Source of the DNA: an uncultured Aquimarina sp.
GTDB taxonomy: Bacteria > Bacteroidota > Bacteroidia > Flavobacteriales > Flavobacteriaceae
Reading direction: 5' to 3'
DNA length: 64,000 nucleotides
NCBI RefSeq assembly: GCF_947492405.1
Contig: NZ_CANLMP010000004.1
Span: 248,001 to 312,000, forward strand
The notes beneath the pieces were generated by a model. The model was not told where the DNA came from and did not search any database. It saw only the letters and a list, made by a program, of their open reading frames with translations. The position numbers and the translations under genes are program-made. Within the stretch, counting starts at the first letter, position 1. Every line of letters begins with the position of its first letter. Below, piece by piece: positions 43,121-52,474 of the stretch.

Positions 43121-45826
43121 ATGAAAATAAACCTTTTTCAGGGTATACTATTGCCAAAAAGCAGGTATAGAAAAACTATTTTTTTAATGAAATTATCTTT
43201 CTTTTTTTATCTAATTTTTTGTTTTCAACTGCTGGCATTTAATGGATTCTCTCAAAACAGCGTTACGCTAACGGAAGAAAATAGTTCATTAAAATCAATT
43301 ATATATAAAATTGAAGAACAGACATCTTACACATTTATCTTTAGTAATGATGTGATCGATATTGGCCAAAATTTTAGTATAACAATTATAGAAAAAAATG
43401 TAGCAGAAGCCCTCGAGTTACTCTTCAAGGATGAAACAATTTCTTTCAAAATCAAAAAAAATCATATTATTCTTTCTAAAATTGAAAGGCAAGATGACGA
43501 TTTTACGATTAGCGGGATTGTTACCGACGCAAGTACTGGTGAAACACTTTTGGGCGCCAGTATTATTATAAAAAACAGCAACAGTGGAGTATTTACCAAT
43601 GAATATGGTTTTTATTCCATAACATTGTCCAAAGGAGATTATATTTTGGAGATTTCGTATTTGGGCTATGTAACCAAAACGCTTGATGTTCAATTAGAAG
43701 CGAATAAAAATATAAAGATAGAGCTTCAACCATCTTCCAGTGAGCTAGATGAAGTTATAATAGCATCTAATTATAATAATAAAAGTCAGGTAGATCCTAT
43801 TCTTGGAGGAACCACTAGCTTGACTGCTTCGGAAATTAAAAAACTACCATCTCTTTTAGGGGAGCCGGATATTACCCGTGCAGTTTTAACGCAACCAGGG
43901 ATTAGTAGTATTGGCGAAGGAACTAGCGGTTTTAATGTAAGAGGCGGAAACGTAGATCAAAACTTAATTCTACTTGATGAAGCTCCCTTGTACAACACAT
44001 CCCATTTATTTGGATTGTTTTCTATTTTTAATGCAGATGCAATTAAAATATTAAAATTATATAAAGGTGAAATTCCTTCACGTTTTGGGGGTAGAGCATC
44101 ATCAGTACTAGAAATTAGACAAAAAAATGGTAACTCAAAGAGAATTAAAGGAGAAGGTGGATTAGGATTATTGTTTTCTAAATTTACCATAGAAGGTCCT
44201 ATTAAAAAGGATAAAGTAAGCTTCTTAGCTTCTGGCCGGAGATCTTATTTTGATGTGTTTTTTCCGTTATTTAAAGGTAATGAGGCTGTTGATAAATTCC
44301 ATTTTTATGATTTAAACACCAAACTTACCTGGAACATTAATAAAAATAATAGACTATATGCTTCAGGTATTTTTGCTGCGGATGTCTTAAAATTTAATCA
44401 AGAAGAAGAAAACGGCGAAGGAGGATTTGATTCTGATTTAGATCTTGGATGGATAAATACTACTGCTACCTTACGATGGAATCATACTTTTTCTAATAGA
44501 TTGTTTTCTAATATAACAGGTATCTATAGTAAATACGATTTCTCATTAGGACAGAGAGAAGATCTTCGAGAAGAAGAAATTGAAGAAGATATTGAAGAGA
44601 CCGTCGAAAGATCAATTGAGAATTGGATTTTTAAGCCTGATTTCACTTATTATTCAAGTCCTAGTACCTTAATGCGATTTGGTCTCTATGGTAATTTATA
44701 TCAATTCATTCCTAAAATTACCAGTACAGCAGGTAACGAAATTTTAGACAAAGAAAAGGCATTAGAACTAGCTGCTTATTATAGTATCGAAAAACAATGG
44801 AATAAACTATCATTATCAACAGGTTTACGATATTCATGGTTTGCTAATTTTGGAGCAGAAAACATTGCTATCTATGACCCTAATCTTCCGCAAACACAAA
44901 ACTCAATTATTGGGAATAGAAGTATAAAAAATAACGAGATATCGAAAACTTATTCTGGATTAGAACCGCGCATATCTTTAAAATATAATCTTAATGATAG
45001 AAAAGCCTTTAAAATAGGATATAACAGAATGTTTCAATACATACATTCCATTAATAGACAAACTATAACATTACCAAACGATACTTGGAAACCTTCTGGC
45101 GAACATATTGCTCCGTTAAAAGTAAATCAATTTTCTGCCGGATTCGCCTATGACACCAAAGATCAAAGCTATAATTTTTCGGTGGAGGGATATTACAAAA
45201 CATTTGATGATCTAATAATCTATAAAAATGGAGCTAGATTAGGAGTTTTTGACAACTTAGAAACCGAATTAGTAGCTGCCGAAGGTTTTTCTTATGGATT
45301 AGAATTAGCTGCTCATAAAAACAAAGGAAGGTTAACTGGAAATGTAAACTATACTTATTCTGTATCAAAACGAAAAACGAAAAGTAATTTCTCTTCAGAG
45401 CAAATTAATAACAATACCTATTTCCCTTCGAATTTTGATAGACCGCATATATTTAATATCACTGCCAATTACAAATTATCTAAAAAGTGGGAAGTGGGAG
45501 CATTTTTTACCTATCAAACAGGAAGACCTATCACCCAGCCTAATGGCAGATTGACTTTAGACGGAGATTCATTTATCACCTATTCTGACAGAAATGCATT
45601 TAGAATCCCGAACACTCATAGAGCAGACATCTCGTTTACTTATACACCTACTGATAATCCTAAAACTAACTGGAAAGGAAGCTGGAATTTTGGTATGTAT
45701 AATGTATATGGTCGCAAAAACGCATTTTCAGTTAATTCTGTTTTTGACGATAACCAATTAGAAACGTCTCAAATTTCTTTTATCGCCGCACCAATTCCTT
45801 TCATATCCTACAATTTTAAATTTTAG
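43121..45826 (+). CDS. TonB-dependent outer-membrane receptor with STN and carboxypeptidase-like domains
   Basis: 901 residues. After an export signal (to about residue 45, LAFNGFSQ) come an STN secretin/TonB short N-domain (about 50-115), which contacts the anti-sigma factor, and a CarboxypepD_reg-like domain (about 127-200, FTISGIVTDASTGETLLGAS). The plug (about 215-320) has TQPGISSIGEGTSGFNVRGGN and ILLDEAPLYNTSHLFG. A long beta-barrel follows, ending SYNFKF. The plug motifs are those of receptors paired with DUF4249 proteins, and one follows four bases later. The ligand may be an iron chelate or organic compound; it cannot be read from sequence. Confidence 0.94.
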   Translation: MKINLFQGILLPKSRYRKTIFLMKLSFFFYLIFCFQLLAFNGFSQNSVTLTEENSSLKSIIYKIEEQTSYTFIFSNDVIDIGQNFSITIIEKNVAEALELLFKDETISFKIKKNHIILSKIERQDDDFTISGIVTDASTGETLLGASIIIKNSNSGVFTNEYGFYSITLSKGDYILEISYLGYVTKTLDVQLEANKNIKIELQPSSSELDEVIIASNYNNKSQVDPILGGTTSLTASEIKKLPSLLGEPDITRAVLTQPGISSIGEGTSGFNVRGGNVDQNLILLDEAPLYNTSHLFGLFSIFNADAIKILKLYKGEIPSRFGGRASSVLEIRQKNGNSKRIKGEGGLGLLFSKFTIEGPIKKDKVSFLASGRRSYFDVFFPLFKGNEAVDKFHFYDLNTKLTWNINKNNRLYASGIFAADVLKFNQEEENGEGGFDSDLDLGWINTTATLRWNHTFSNRLFSNITGIYSKYDFSLGQREDLREEEIEEDIEETVERSIENWIFKPDFTYYSSPSTLMRFGLYGNLYQFIPKITSTAGNEILDKEKALELAAYYSIEKQWNKLSLSTGLRYSWFANFGAENIAIYDPNLPQTQNSIIGNRSIKNNEISKTYSGLEPRISLKYNLNDRKAFKIGYNRMFQYIHSINRQTITLPNDTWKPSGEHIAPLKVNQFSAGFAYDTKDQSYNFSVEGYYKTFDDLIIYKNGARLGVFDNLETELVAAEGFSYGLELAAHKNKGRLTGNVNYTYSVSKRKTKSNFSSEQINNNTYFPSNFDRPHIFNITANYKLSKKWEVGAFFTYQTGRPITQPNGRLTLDGDSFITYSDRNAFRIPNTHRADISFTYTPTDNPKTNWKGSWNFGMYNVYGRKNAFSVNSVFDDNQLETSQISFIAAPIPFISYNFKF

Positions 45827-45830
45827 AACC

Positions 45831-46634
45831 ATGAAAAAACTACATATATACATAACATTTATTTCATTATTCACATTTATAAGTTGTGTTGAGGATATTA
45901 GTCAAGATTTTGAATTTAAAGAGCAGGTATTCATTTCCGGATTATTAACAAACGAGGAAGGTTTTGTTTCGGTTCAGGTTCAAAAAACTGTTCCAGTAAC
46001 CGATACGACCTTTAGTGCTGTAAATGACGCACAGATATCGTTGTTTACACGAGATGCATCTGATACTGTCTCATTAGTTTCGGATTCATTTATTGCTGAT
46101 AATGGCCAGTATACCAGTGCAGAGATGATCACTCCTATTATAGGCAACACTTATTGGATAGAAGTGATGTTACAAGATGAAACTGTACTTATATCAGAAA
46201 AAGAAATTTTAAGACCACCTATTCCTATTACAGATATGGTAAAAACTGATGATAGTATTCGAATTACTTTCACCGGTCCAATTGATGTACAAAATTTCTA
46301 TTTAATTCAGTTAGAAATTCTTAAAGATGGTGTATTAATTTCTGATGAATTGATCGTATCCAATGACAGAATTATCAATGAAGAGGAAGAAAAAGTTCTT
46401 GTTATAACTGGTATGAACGAAGGCGAAACGTTACGTGTAGACATCAGCAATATTAACTTCACTACGTTTCAGTTTTATAGCAATGTCATTAGTAACCAAG
46501 GAAATGAACCGGAAGTATCCTCTCTATTTTTACCTGTCAATCTTGTTGGTAATATTACTAACACCGTAACGGATGAATTGGTTCTCGGCAATTTTGGTAT
46601 AGCAGGGTTAACTGCGATTACTATAGATTTCTAA
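45831..46634 (+). CDS. DUF4249-family lipoprotein, receptor partner
   Basis: 267 residues. A signal with a lipobox (LFTFISC, Cys near residue 19) marks an outer-membrane lipoprotein. The sequence is beta-rich (EQVFISGLLTNEEGFVSVQV, then NDAQISLFTRDASDTVSL) and ends in a short hydrophobic strand (GIAGLTAITIDF), as in DUF4249 proteins. These regularly pair with the TonB receptor type encoded immediately upstream and may act as a surface lid or binding subunit. A 7-bp hairpin follows the gene (46665-46688). Confidence 0.85.
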   Translation: MKKLHIYITFISLFTFISCVEDISQDFEFKEQVFISGLLTNEEGFVSVQVQKTVPVTDTTFSAVNDAQISLFTRDASDTVSLVSDSFIADNGQYTSAEMITPIIGNTYWIEVMLQDETVLISEKEILRPPIPITDMVKTDDSIRITFTGPIDVQNFYLIQLEILKDGVLISDELIVSNDRIINEEEEKVLVITGMNEGETLRVDISNINFTTFQFYSNVISNQGNEPEVSSLFLPVNLVGNITNTVTDELVLGNFGIAGLTAITIDF

Positions 46635-46664
46635 TCAATCGTCAAATATATTTTTTATAGATAT

Positions 46665-46688
46665 ATCAGGACATTAAACTATCCTGAT
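46665..46688 (+). terminator. Hairpin ATCAGGA/TCCTGAT after the DUF4249 gene
   Basis: A perfect 7-bp stem (46665-46671 with 46682-46688) with a 10-base loop, 31 bases after the stop. No long T run follows, so it is a weak terminator or a partial stop that allows some read-through to the next gene. Confidence 0.4.
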
Positions 46689-46723
46689 GCTATCCTTTGA
46701 TTTCAATCAATTACTACATTTTT

Positions 46724-46782
46724 AGGAGGTTACCTTAATGGAGGTGTACCCTATCAAATTATTACAAACAATTCAAATTTAA
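46724..46782 (+). promoter_or_regulatory. Shine-Dalgarno AGGAGG with a 14-codon leader ORF
   Basis: AGGAGG (46724-46729) lies eight bases before an ATG (46738) that opens a 14-codon frame (MEVYPIKLLQTIQI) ending at 46782, six bases before the ATG of the lipoprotein hydrolase gene. A full Shine-Dalgarno site is rare in Bacteroidota, so this may be a translated leader coupled to the next gene. Confidence 0.4.
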
Positions 46783-46788
46783 ATTATT

Positions 46789-47658
46789 ATGAAACATTAT
46801 CGCATGTACACAACAGTCCTTATTCTATCATTATTTTTCATCAGCTGCGACTCTGATGATGTTATCGTTACTGATGAACCTCTTGAAATATCAGAAGAAA
46901 TTAAAGATTTAATTTATTTTAAAGGAGAGGAAGATGCTCCTGTCGTTTTGATCAATGTACAAAGTGGTCCTGATACTGAACTTAGTACGGGCGAAGTTGA
47001 TGAGGTTTTTCAAAATTTTGATACTACAGACCTTTTAGCTGTAAATGTGCACCAAGCACAAACATTAAATTCAGACCAATTCGAAAGTAATGACATAACA
47101 TTTGATCAAGCTATTAATCTTGATGTAGAAAGCGTAGAAATTTTATACAAAGTTGTCAAATATTTTAAAGATCAAGGAAGAACAGTTTATGTTTTAGGAA
47201 TTTCATTTGGAGCTTTCGTAACACAAGATCTTATCGCAAAAAAAGGGATAGACGTAGCAGACAACTATTTGATTATAGCAGGTAGGTTAGATATGGATGC
47301 AATTGTATGGGAAGCTTTTTCTGAAGGAAGGGCTGGGTATTTCGAAAACGGAATTAATCCAATTCTGGATCAAGAACCAGAAGCGGATGTTATCGATAGA
47401 AACTTAAACCGATTAGCTGCAGGATTTGCAATGAATAGATATACCGAACTTCTTGCTTCTTTTGATGACTTATCTAGTATTACCTATGTATACGGAGAAA
47501 CAGATCAAGCAGTCGGTAGACTTACATCTGCAGAAATTGAATTTTTACAGTCTAAAAACACAAATATAATTACTGGTTCTGGAGATCATGATGAAACGAT
47601 TAATGACTTCATTCCACAAGGTTTTGAAGAGGCATTCGGAATACAATTACAAAACTGA
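46789..47658 (+). CDS. Lipoprotein with alpha/beta-hydrolase fold
   Basis: 289 residues. The signal ends in a lipobox (LFFISC, Cys near residue 20). The mature part resembles an alpha/beta hydrolase: APVVLINVQSGPD as an oxyanion region, nucleophile elbow GISFGAF (Ser near residue 144), an acid in YGETDQAV and a His in GSGDHDETI. The natural reaction is unknown; it may act on the compound imported by the TonB receptor encoded upstream, with which it is probably partly co-transcribed. It may also be an unrelated surface esterase. Confidence 0.7.
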   Translation: MKHYRMYTTVLILSLFFISCDSDDVIVTDEPLEISEEIKDLIYFKGEEDAPVVLINVQSGPDTELSTGEVDEVFQNFDTTDLLAVNVHQAQTLNSDQFESNDITFDQAINLDVESVEILYKVVKYFKDQGRTVYVLGISFGAFVTQDLIAKKGIDVADNYLIIAGRLDMDAIVWEAFSEGRAGYFENGINPILDQEPEADVIDRNLNRLAAGFAMNRYTELLASFDDLSSITYVYGETDQAVGRLTSAEIEFLQSKNTNIITGSGDHDETINDFIPQGFEEAFGIQLQN

Positions 47659-47757
47659 TAATACTGTTGGAATGCACAACAATCAAAATCATTTAAAAGC
47701 TAAAGATTATATAGTTTATTTATTGTAAACCTCTATAAATCTAAACTTTAGTAAAAC

Positions 47758-47900
47758 AAAAAGAGGTTATCCGAAAAGCTAAATATATAAAAGACTGAGC
47801 CTAGTCGAAGTCTGTTAATTCATTGGAAAACAGATTACATTTCTACTTTGCTCAATGTACCGACACGTATTTTTAATCCTTTTCAGACAACCTCTTTTTT
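47758..47900. repeat. Large palindromic element (21-bp arms) with flavobacterial repeat core
   Basis: AAAAAGAGGTTATCCGAAAAG (left arm, 47758-47778) is mirrored by the right arm at 47879-47900 with two mismatches. The 100-base core holds GACTGAGCCTAGTCGAAGTC and CTTTGCTCAATGTACCGACA, sequences that recur between genes in many flavobacterial genomes. It is likely a dispersed palindromic repeat that also ends transcription of the genes on both sides, as the right arm runs into TTTTTT. Confidence 0.6.
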
Positions 47901-47931
47901 GAACAATAATTTAATAACAGGTACTATCATA

Positions 47932-49080
47932 TCACTTTTGTCTGGCAATCCATTTATCAATGACTGACTTCTCCTTATCAATAGAATAATACTTAATTTT
48001 ATTCCCATCTATGACCTCCCCAAATCTAACATCATCATTTGGATATCTACTTTTGTACCCATTTAATTGATCAGTTATCATATCCACCATAGACCTGTTA
48101 ATCAAACCAGCTCCAATAGCTTTTTGAACATTAAAATAATACGACCCTGCCGGTTTGGGTTTCCACAGAGGGACTATTTTATAGGGCAATAATTCATTTT
48201 CTATTAAGAACTCCCCATCAATCCAATGTAATTTTTTTGGCATATCGGTAGCTAAAATAAGGCTTGACACAAAATCTTTAAACGGTGTTGAATGATAAGC
48301 TACATTATACTCTCCATAAGTTTTAGTCCTAGAACAATGCAAAATGAAATTGGACAGACTTTGAACATCTGTTACCTGAATATGATGATCTTGCACATTT
48401 GGCAAAAGTATCTCTCCTCCTCTATAAAATCTCACAGGCCAAAAAGGTTGAGCACTTGGGTCATTTGGTCTGGTAGTCCTAAAATCTTTCATCCCATGAG
48501 ATCTATATATGGTATAGTTATCCATTCTTTCGCGTATAGCTTCTTCTGCAAAAGTTTTTCTTATAGCATATCTAAAATCCTCCTGTATTGTTTTAGGAAA
48601 TTTAGGGAGTGGATTTAAAGGTTCTGTTTCTTCAATAAATTTCTTATCCCATTTATCATATACAGAAACTGTTGATATATAATGATAATGGCCGATACGC
48701 CCTTTAAATTCATCAAGAAAATCTGCAACTGCTTTTGGTGATTTTTGCCATGTATCTACAACGATATCCCAATGGGATTCTCTGTACTTTCTATCAATAT
48801 TCTTGAGTTCCTTCTTATCTTCTTTTTCTCGATCACATATAATAATAGGTAGGTTATTAAAAAGTGTCGGATTAGTTTTTCCTCTATTTAATAAAGTCAC
48901 GTTATAACCAGCCTTTAAAAAAACCTGCACTATGCTAGGACCTATAAAACCTCTTCCACCTAGTATGAGTACATTTTTATTTATACTACTAATTGTTTTG
49001 CCCGCCAAGACCTCTATTGGATTAACCAAGGTTAATGCAGAAGCTGCCGCAAATGTTTTAATAAATTCTCTTTTATTCAT
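47932..49080 (-). CDS. Exported NAD-dependent epimerase/dehydratase-like protein
   Basis: 382 residues. The N-terminus is a signal (MNKREFIKTFAAASALTLVN) that looks like a Sec or atypical Tat signal with Lys-Arg in place of twin Arg. The Rossmann dinucleotide motif is VLILGGRGFIGPSIV near residue 40. The segment HYHYISTVSVYDKW carries the SDR Ser and Tyr, but the Lys of YxxxK is not at the standard distance. The gene stands alone, upstream of an AraC-type gene on the same strand. A role in modifying a sugar or other small molecule is an inference. Confidence 0.75.
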   Translation of the reverse strand: MNKREFIKTFAAASALTLVNPIEVLAGKTISSINKNVLILGGRGFIGPSIVQVFLKAGYNVTLLNRGKTNPTLFNNLPIIICDREKEDKKELKNIDRKYRESHWDIVVDTWQKSPKAVADFLDEFKGRIGHYHYISTVSVYDKWDKKFIEETEPLNPLPKFPKTIQEDFRYAIRKTFAEEAIRERMDNYTIYRSHGMKDFRTTRPNDPSAQPFWPVRFYRGGEILLPNVQDHHIQVTDVQSLSNFILHCSRTKTYGEYNVAYHSTPFKDFVSSLILATDMPKKLHWIDGEFLIENELLPYKIVPLWKPKPAGSYYFNVQKAIGAGLINRSMVDMITDQLNGYKSRYPNDDVRFGEVIDGNKIKYYSIDKEKSVIDKWIARQK

Positions 49081-49351
49081 TTACTTTTAATATTGAAGGG
49101 GTTATTTTAATGAGTTCTTAAATTCTATAATCGTTATTAGCTTCTCTTTTTACTTTATGTAATTAAGAATAAACAATACTATCGCGTATACGTTTATCTA
49201 TCCGATATTTTTGAATCCCTTAGATATTTCTTAGGTAAATATTTAGACATAATTTTCAAAAAAGAAAATATCGAGTTTCTATTAACAGTAATATTATTTA
49301 TTGCTGTCAAACAAATATTGAAGTTTTAAATGATGTATTAGAAGGTATTAA

Positions 49352-50422
49352 TTAATTCGTACTCATTTCTTTCTTATACTGCCCAGGCGTTTTTCCGGTT
49401 TGTTTTTTAAAATGATAAAAAAACACTGACTTGGAATTAAATCCACAATCATACCCTAAGCCTTCCATTGTTAAATAAGAGCTTTCCCCTTCTCTAATTT
49501 TATGAGTAGCGTATTCAATTCTTTTAGTATTGACCAAATCATAAAAAGTAGTTTTCATTTCAGAATTTATTACCTGAGATAAATGATGTTTACGAATATC
49601 TATTGATCTGGATAACATTGTCAAAGAAAAATCAGGATTTAAATATGATTTATCTTCCTTAAAATATTGATTGATAAGGCGACGAATGTTATTAATTTCA
49701 TTAGTCTTTAATGGACTGTGCTTATATTTCCCCTTATTTGGACTTAGATTATCAGATACTTCTTCTGGTTTGTAAATCGTTCCATACTTCAATCCATAAA
49801 AACCAATTATCATTACTAAAATAGTATACCGAAGTACATCTACAAATTCAAAATATGACACACCTACGCTCAACTCTGTAACAAGTCGTATCATACTAAT
49901 CCCCATACTGACTAAGAAAATAATAGCGGCGGTCTTAATCCAAAAATATTCTAAAACCGCACTGTTAGAAGTCTTGGATTTCAAAAATCTAATTTTACTC
50001 TTGAAATGATACAATATAAAGGAAGGATAAAAAATCAATGAAATTAATTTCACAATAAGAAGTATCACTTCCCAATTAGGTTCGTGAATATCTTCTACAT
50101 AAAAACATCCTATAAAAAAGAATAAAAATGGGACGAAATGTAAAAGACTCTTTTTCGTAAAATGCGCTCCAAGAATTGAATTTGAATAGAATAAAAAAAA
50201 CGGACCATGTAAGAAACTAATGGTCATGATTAAAATATCTATCACGGTAACTTCATAAAACCCAATACTTAGTTTTAACGATAAATGAATTGAGAATACA
50301 AGAAACCATATCATCAATATCCAATCTGATTTGTTTCTCTCTTTTTTTATAAAAATTAATAGGGCAAATAATATACTTTGAATTGCACCAATTCCTGAAA
50401 CTATAGCTACTGAAGTGGACAT
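49352..50422 (-). CDS. Membrane-bound AraC-family transcriptional regulator
   Basis: 356 residues. Seven hydrophobic helices (about 5-25, 33-55, 60-85, 95-112, 118-140, 160-185, 190-215) are followed by a linker and a C-terminal AraC DNA-binding domain (about 245-352: FSLTMLSRSIDIRKHHLSQV, then MEGLGYDCGFNSKSVFFYHF and KKQTGKTPGQYKKE). This seven-helix/AraC design is common in Flavobacteriaceae and is thought to sense a signal in the membrane. Its neighbour, the epimerase-like gene on the same strand, is a possible target. Confidence 0.92.
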   Translation of the reverse strand: MSTSVAIVSGIGAIQSILFALLIFIKKERNKSDWILMIWFLVFSIHLSLKLSIGFYEVTVIDILIMTISFLHGPFFLFYSNSILGAHFTKKSLLHFVPFLFFFIGCFYVEDIHEPNWEVILLIVKLISLIFYPSFILYHFKSKIRFLKSKTSNSAVLEYFWIKTAAIIFLVSMGISMIRLVTELSVGVSYFEFVDVLRYTILVMIIGFYGLKYGTIYKPEEVSDNLSPNKGKYKHSPLKTNEINNIRRLINQYFKEDKSYLNPDFSLTMLSRSIDIRKHHLSQVINSEMKTTFYDLVNTKRIEYATHKIREGESSYLTMEGLGYDCGFNSKSVFFYHFKKQTGKTPGQYKKEMSTN

Positions 50423-50928
50423 TTAATGAACTTTTAAAGTATTAAAATGCTTTGCTAAAGTAGTAATAATTTGACTTTTTTAATGAGGAGTTGAATAAAT
50501 GAGCTATTGCCAAGAAATTACCCTATACTAAATCAATGGATGAGAGAATTTCTGCAGTCCGTTTTTGTAACCTATTTAATGAATAACTTTCTTCTTAATT
50601 TACGGGCTAATCTTTATCTATTTCAATAGAATTATTTCTAAACTTAGCCGTTCGCGCAAAGTCTTTGATTGTGAACTTAGCTCCTATTTCTTTAAAGTGA
50701 ATAGTAGATAATTGTTGTAAAACAGATAGTAAGGTATAGTTCATTTTTTTATATGAAACGTTATTTCACTTATATTTTAGTTTGTTAATTTCTCAAATAC
50801 TATGCTTAGTAATTTTTTAAACCTAGTTTGGTATAATTCAACTTCAAAAGAATGTGCAATACATTCAAAAGTAATATCGTGAAAGCAAAAAAAGAAATGC
50901 TTAGTGTTTTTCCAATTTTCTGATTTTT
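50423..50928. other. Spacer between the AraC-type gene and the immunity array
   Basis: About 500 AT-rich bases. On the minus strand it holds one 45-codon ORF (50607-50744) and a weak hairpin (AAGCA/TGCTT, 50882-50901) that could end transcription from the array. Nothing else is recognisable. Confidence 0.45.
50607..50744 (-). CDS. Possible 45-residue protein of unknown function
   Basis: ATG-started frame on the minus strand, downstream of the immunity array and in the same direction. The peptide is polar with a helical look (MNYTLLSVLQQLSTIHFKEI at its start) and ends IEIDKD. No family recognised. It may be a short real gene, the relic of a longer one, or chance. Confidence 0.3.
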   Translation of the reverse strand: MNYTLLSVLQQLSTIHFKEIGAKFTIKDFARTAKFRNNSIEIDKD

Positions 50929-51420
50929 TTATATCCAGTTCGAATTCATAATTTTTAGAGGCGCATAGAGTTCAAGACCTTTTTCATATAGCGGATGTCC
51001 TTCGAATACCTCATCATTTGGAGCGCCCAATTTAGCAGACGTACAATGTTCAAATTCTACTAAAGCCAAAGAGACAATGTTATCACGTGTAGTATCCACC
51101 ATAGTAGTATACGTTCCATCCCAGTTTGGGTCAACTGATTTTACATAAAACAGCAAATATGTTTTATGATCATTCATAAATAAATGAGGTAACGGGGCTC
51201 CTACATCCCAAGTTTCCGGAAAGTCAATAATATCGGCATATTCTGTATTTTTTGAAGCAGCGAGTTGACGTTCGCAAATGAGAAGATTATGAGAAGCTTC
51301 ATTAAACTCCTGCCACTCTTTTCCCGTATTTGATGTTCTAATCGCTAGACTTGCTTTTTTAAGTCTAGCTTTTGCAAGATTTAATTTATTCTCATAGTTT
51401 TCAATAATCTTTGACATCAT
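50929..51420 (-). CDS. Immunity-array protein, helical hairpin plus beta domain, unknown
   Basis: 163 residues, cytoplasmic, the last gene of the array. Residues 1-58 form a charged helical hairpin (NYENKLNLAKARLKKASLAI). The rest is a compact alpha/beta domain with DFPETWDVGAPLPH in the middle and GHPLYEKGLELYAPLKIMNS at the C-terminus; the HPLY segment looks like a conserved family core, but I cannot name the family. Two Met codons start the frame. Its place in a tightly packed run of unrelated small genes suggests a toxin-neutralising role, by context only. Confidence 0.65.
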   Translation of the reverse strand: MMSKIIENYENKLNLAKARLKKASLAIRTSNTGKEWQEFNEASHNLLICERQLAASKNTEYADIIDFPETWDVGAPLPHLFMNDHKTYLLFYVKSVDPNWDGTYTTMVDTTRDNIVSLALVEFEHCTSAKLGAPNDEVFEGHPLYEKGLELYAPLKIMNSNWI

Positions 51421-51466
51421 TTAATACATTATTTTACATGCACTCTTAGTTCAGAATATAGTTGTT

Positions 51467-52474
51467 TTAGTATTCTGCCCAATCGTTTAGTTGGATGACT
51501 TTTATTTTGGTAATATTGTTTAAATCTATATCAATAATTGCACCTGTATCCCCGTAACAAATTAAATGTTCATTTTTTACTTCGGCTTTGTGTATAGGAT
51601 TAGAAAATGTAAAGAAAATACTCCAATCTAAGGTTTTATCTTCATTAAGAGAGGCTACATATCCTTCGTTACCCATAGCACCATCTCCAAATACAATAGT
51701 TTTGTCTTTATATTTAAAAGAGCCATGAAATATATCTATCTCGGTCCAAATATCTTCATTATGCCTTTCAATGCCAGAAAGTGTTGTATCACATAATGGA
51801 AACCAGTGTCTTTTTACTTCTTTTGTCTCGCTATTTTCCACGCAATACGTATTCCCCATAATGACGTAACCGTCTCCGTATGCAATACAGTCAAAGCCAA
51901 TAACAAATCCTTCTTTCCATTTATCTTGAATTTTTTTGTTCATTACTACATCTTCCTCCATATATTCTAATTCATTAAAGTTTATTTTTTCTGTTTCTTG
52001 AATAAATCTCTTAGGTAAGTTATCTAAAAACAATTGTACTTCGTCTATTTTTTTATCGACAAATTCAGTTTCATTAAGCCTTTTAATTTCTATTTTCTCA
52101 GTTTCTTTTGGTTCTAAAGAATCATTAAAAGAACTACAGAGTTGGTATTTAAAATGAATCCATTCTGTTCCTACTTCTATAAATACTAATGCATTTAGAA
52201 AATGAGGTTTTACGGTTTTATCAGACCATTGATACTCATCAAAATCCAACTCTAATCGCCATTGTTTATTTCTTCCCCAGCTGGCATATTCAAATTGACA
52301 AATTATGGGTAATGGATATGGAAATTCTCTTTCTTTTAAAAGTTGTTCATATTGTGGTGTTATGTTTTGTTGTATTACCGAAAACTGATCACGTAATAAG
52401 GCGTTAATCTCCTTATAAAACAAAGTATGTATCACCTTTTCTTTTTCTTCCATTTCTATATTGTTTTTCTCCAA
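51467..52474 (-). CDS. Immunity-array protein with beta-propeller-like C-terminus, unknown
   Basis: 335 residues without signal or membrane segment. The N-terminal half (to about 165) is charged and of mixed structure. The C-terminal half shows repeated strand patterns with Gly-Asp turns (GFDCIAYGDGYVIMGNTYCV, then KDKTIVFGDGAMGNEGYVAS, then NEHLICYGDTGAIIDIDLNN), like part of a beta-propeller. It overlaps the upstream gene by 19 bases, so the two are translated in concert. No named family recognised; it is the longest soluble protein of the array. Confidence 0.65.
   Translation of the reverse strand: MEKNNIEMEEKEKVIHTLFYKEINALLRDQFSVIQQNITPQYEQLLKEREFPYPLPIICQFEYASWGRNKQWRLELDFDEYQWSDKTVKPHFLNALVFIEVGTEWIHFKYQLCSSFNDSLEPKETEKIEIKRLNETEFVDKKIDEVQLFLDNLPKRFIQETEKINFNELEYMEEDVVMNKKIQDKWKEGFVIGFDCIAYGDGYVIMGNTYCVENSETKEVKRHWFPLCDTTLSGIERHNEDIWTEIDIFHGSFKYKDKTIVFGDGAMGNEGYVASLNEDKTLDWSIFFTFSNPIHKAEVKNEHLICYGDTGAIIDIDLNNITKIKVIQLNDWAEY

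Noticed and set aside
43418..44190. Minus-strand frames inside the TonB receptor gene
   Set aside because: Shadow frames of the receptor's plug and regulatory domain.
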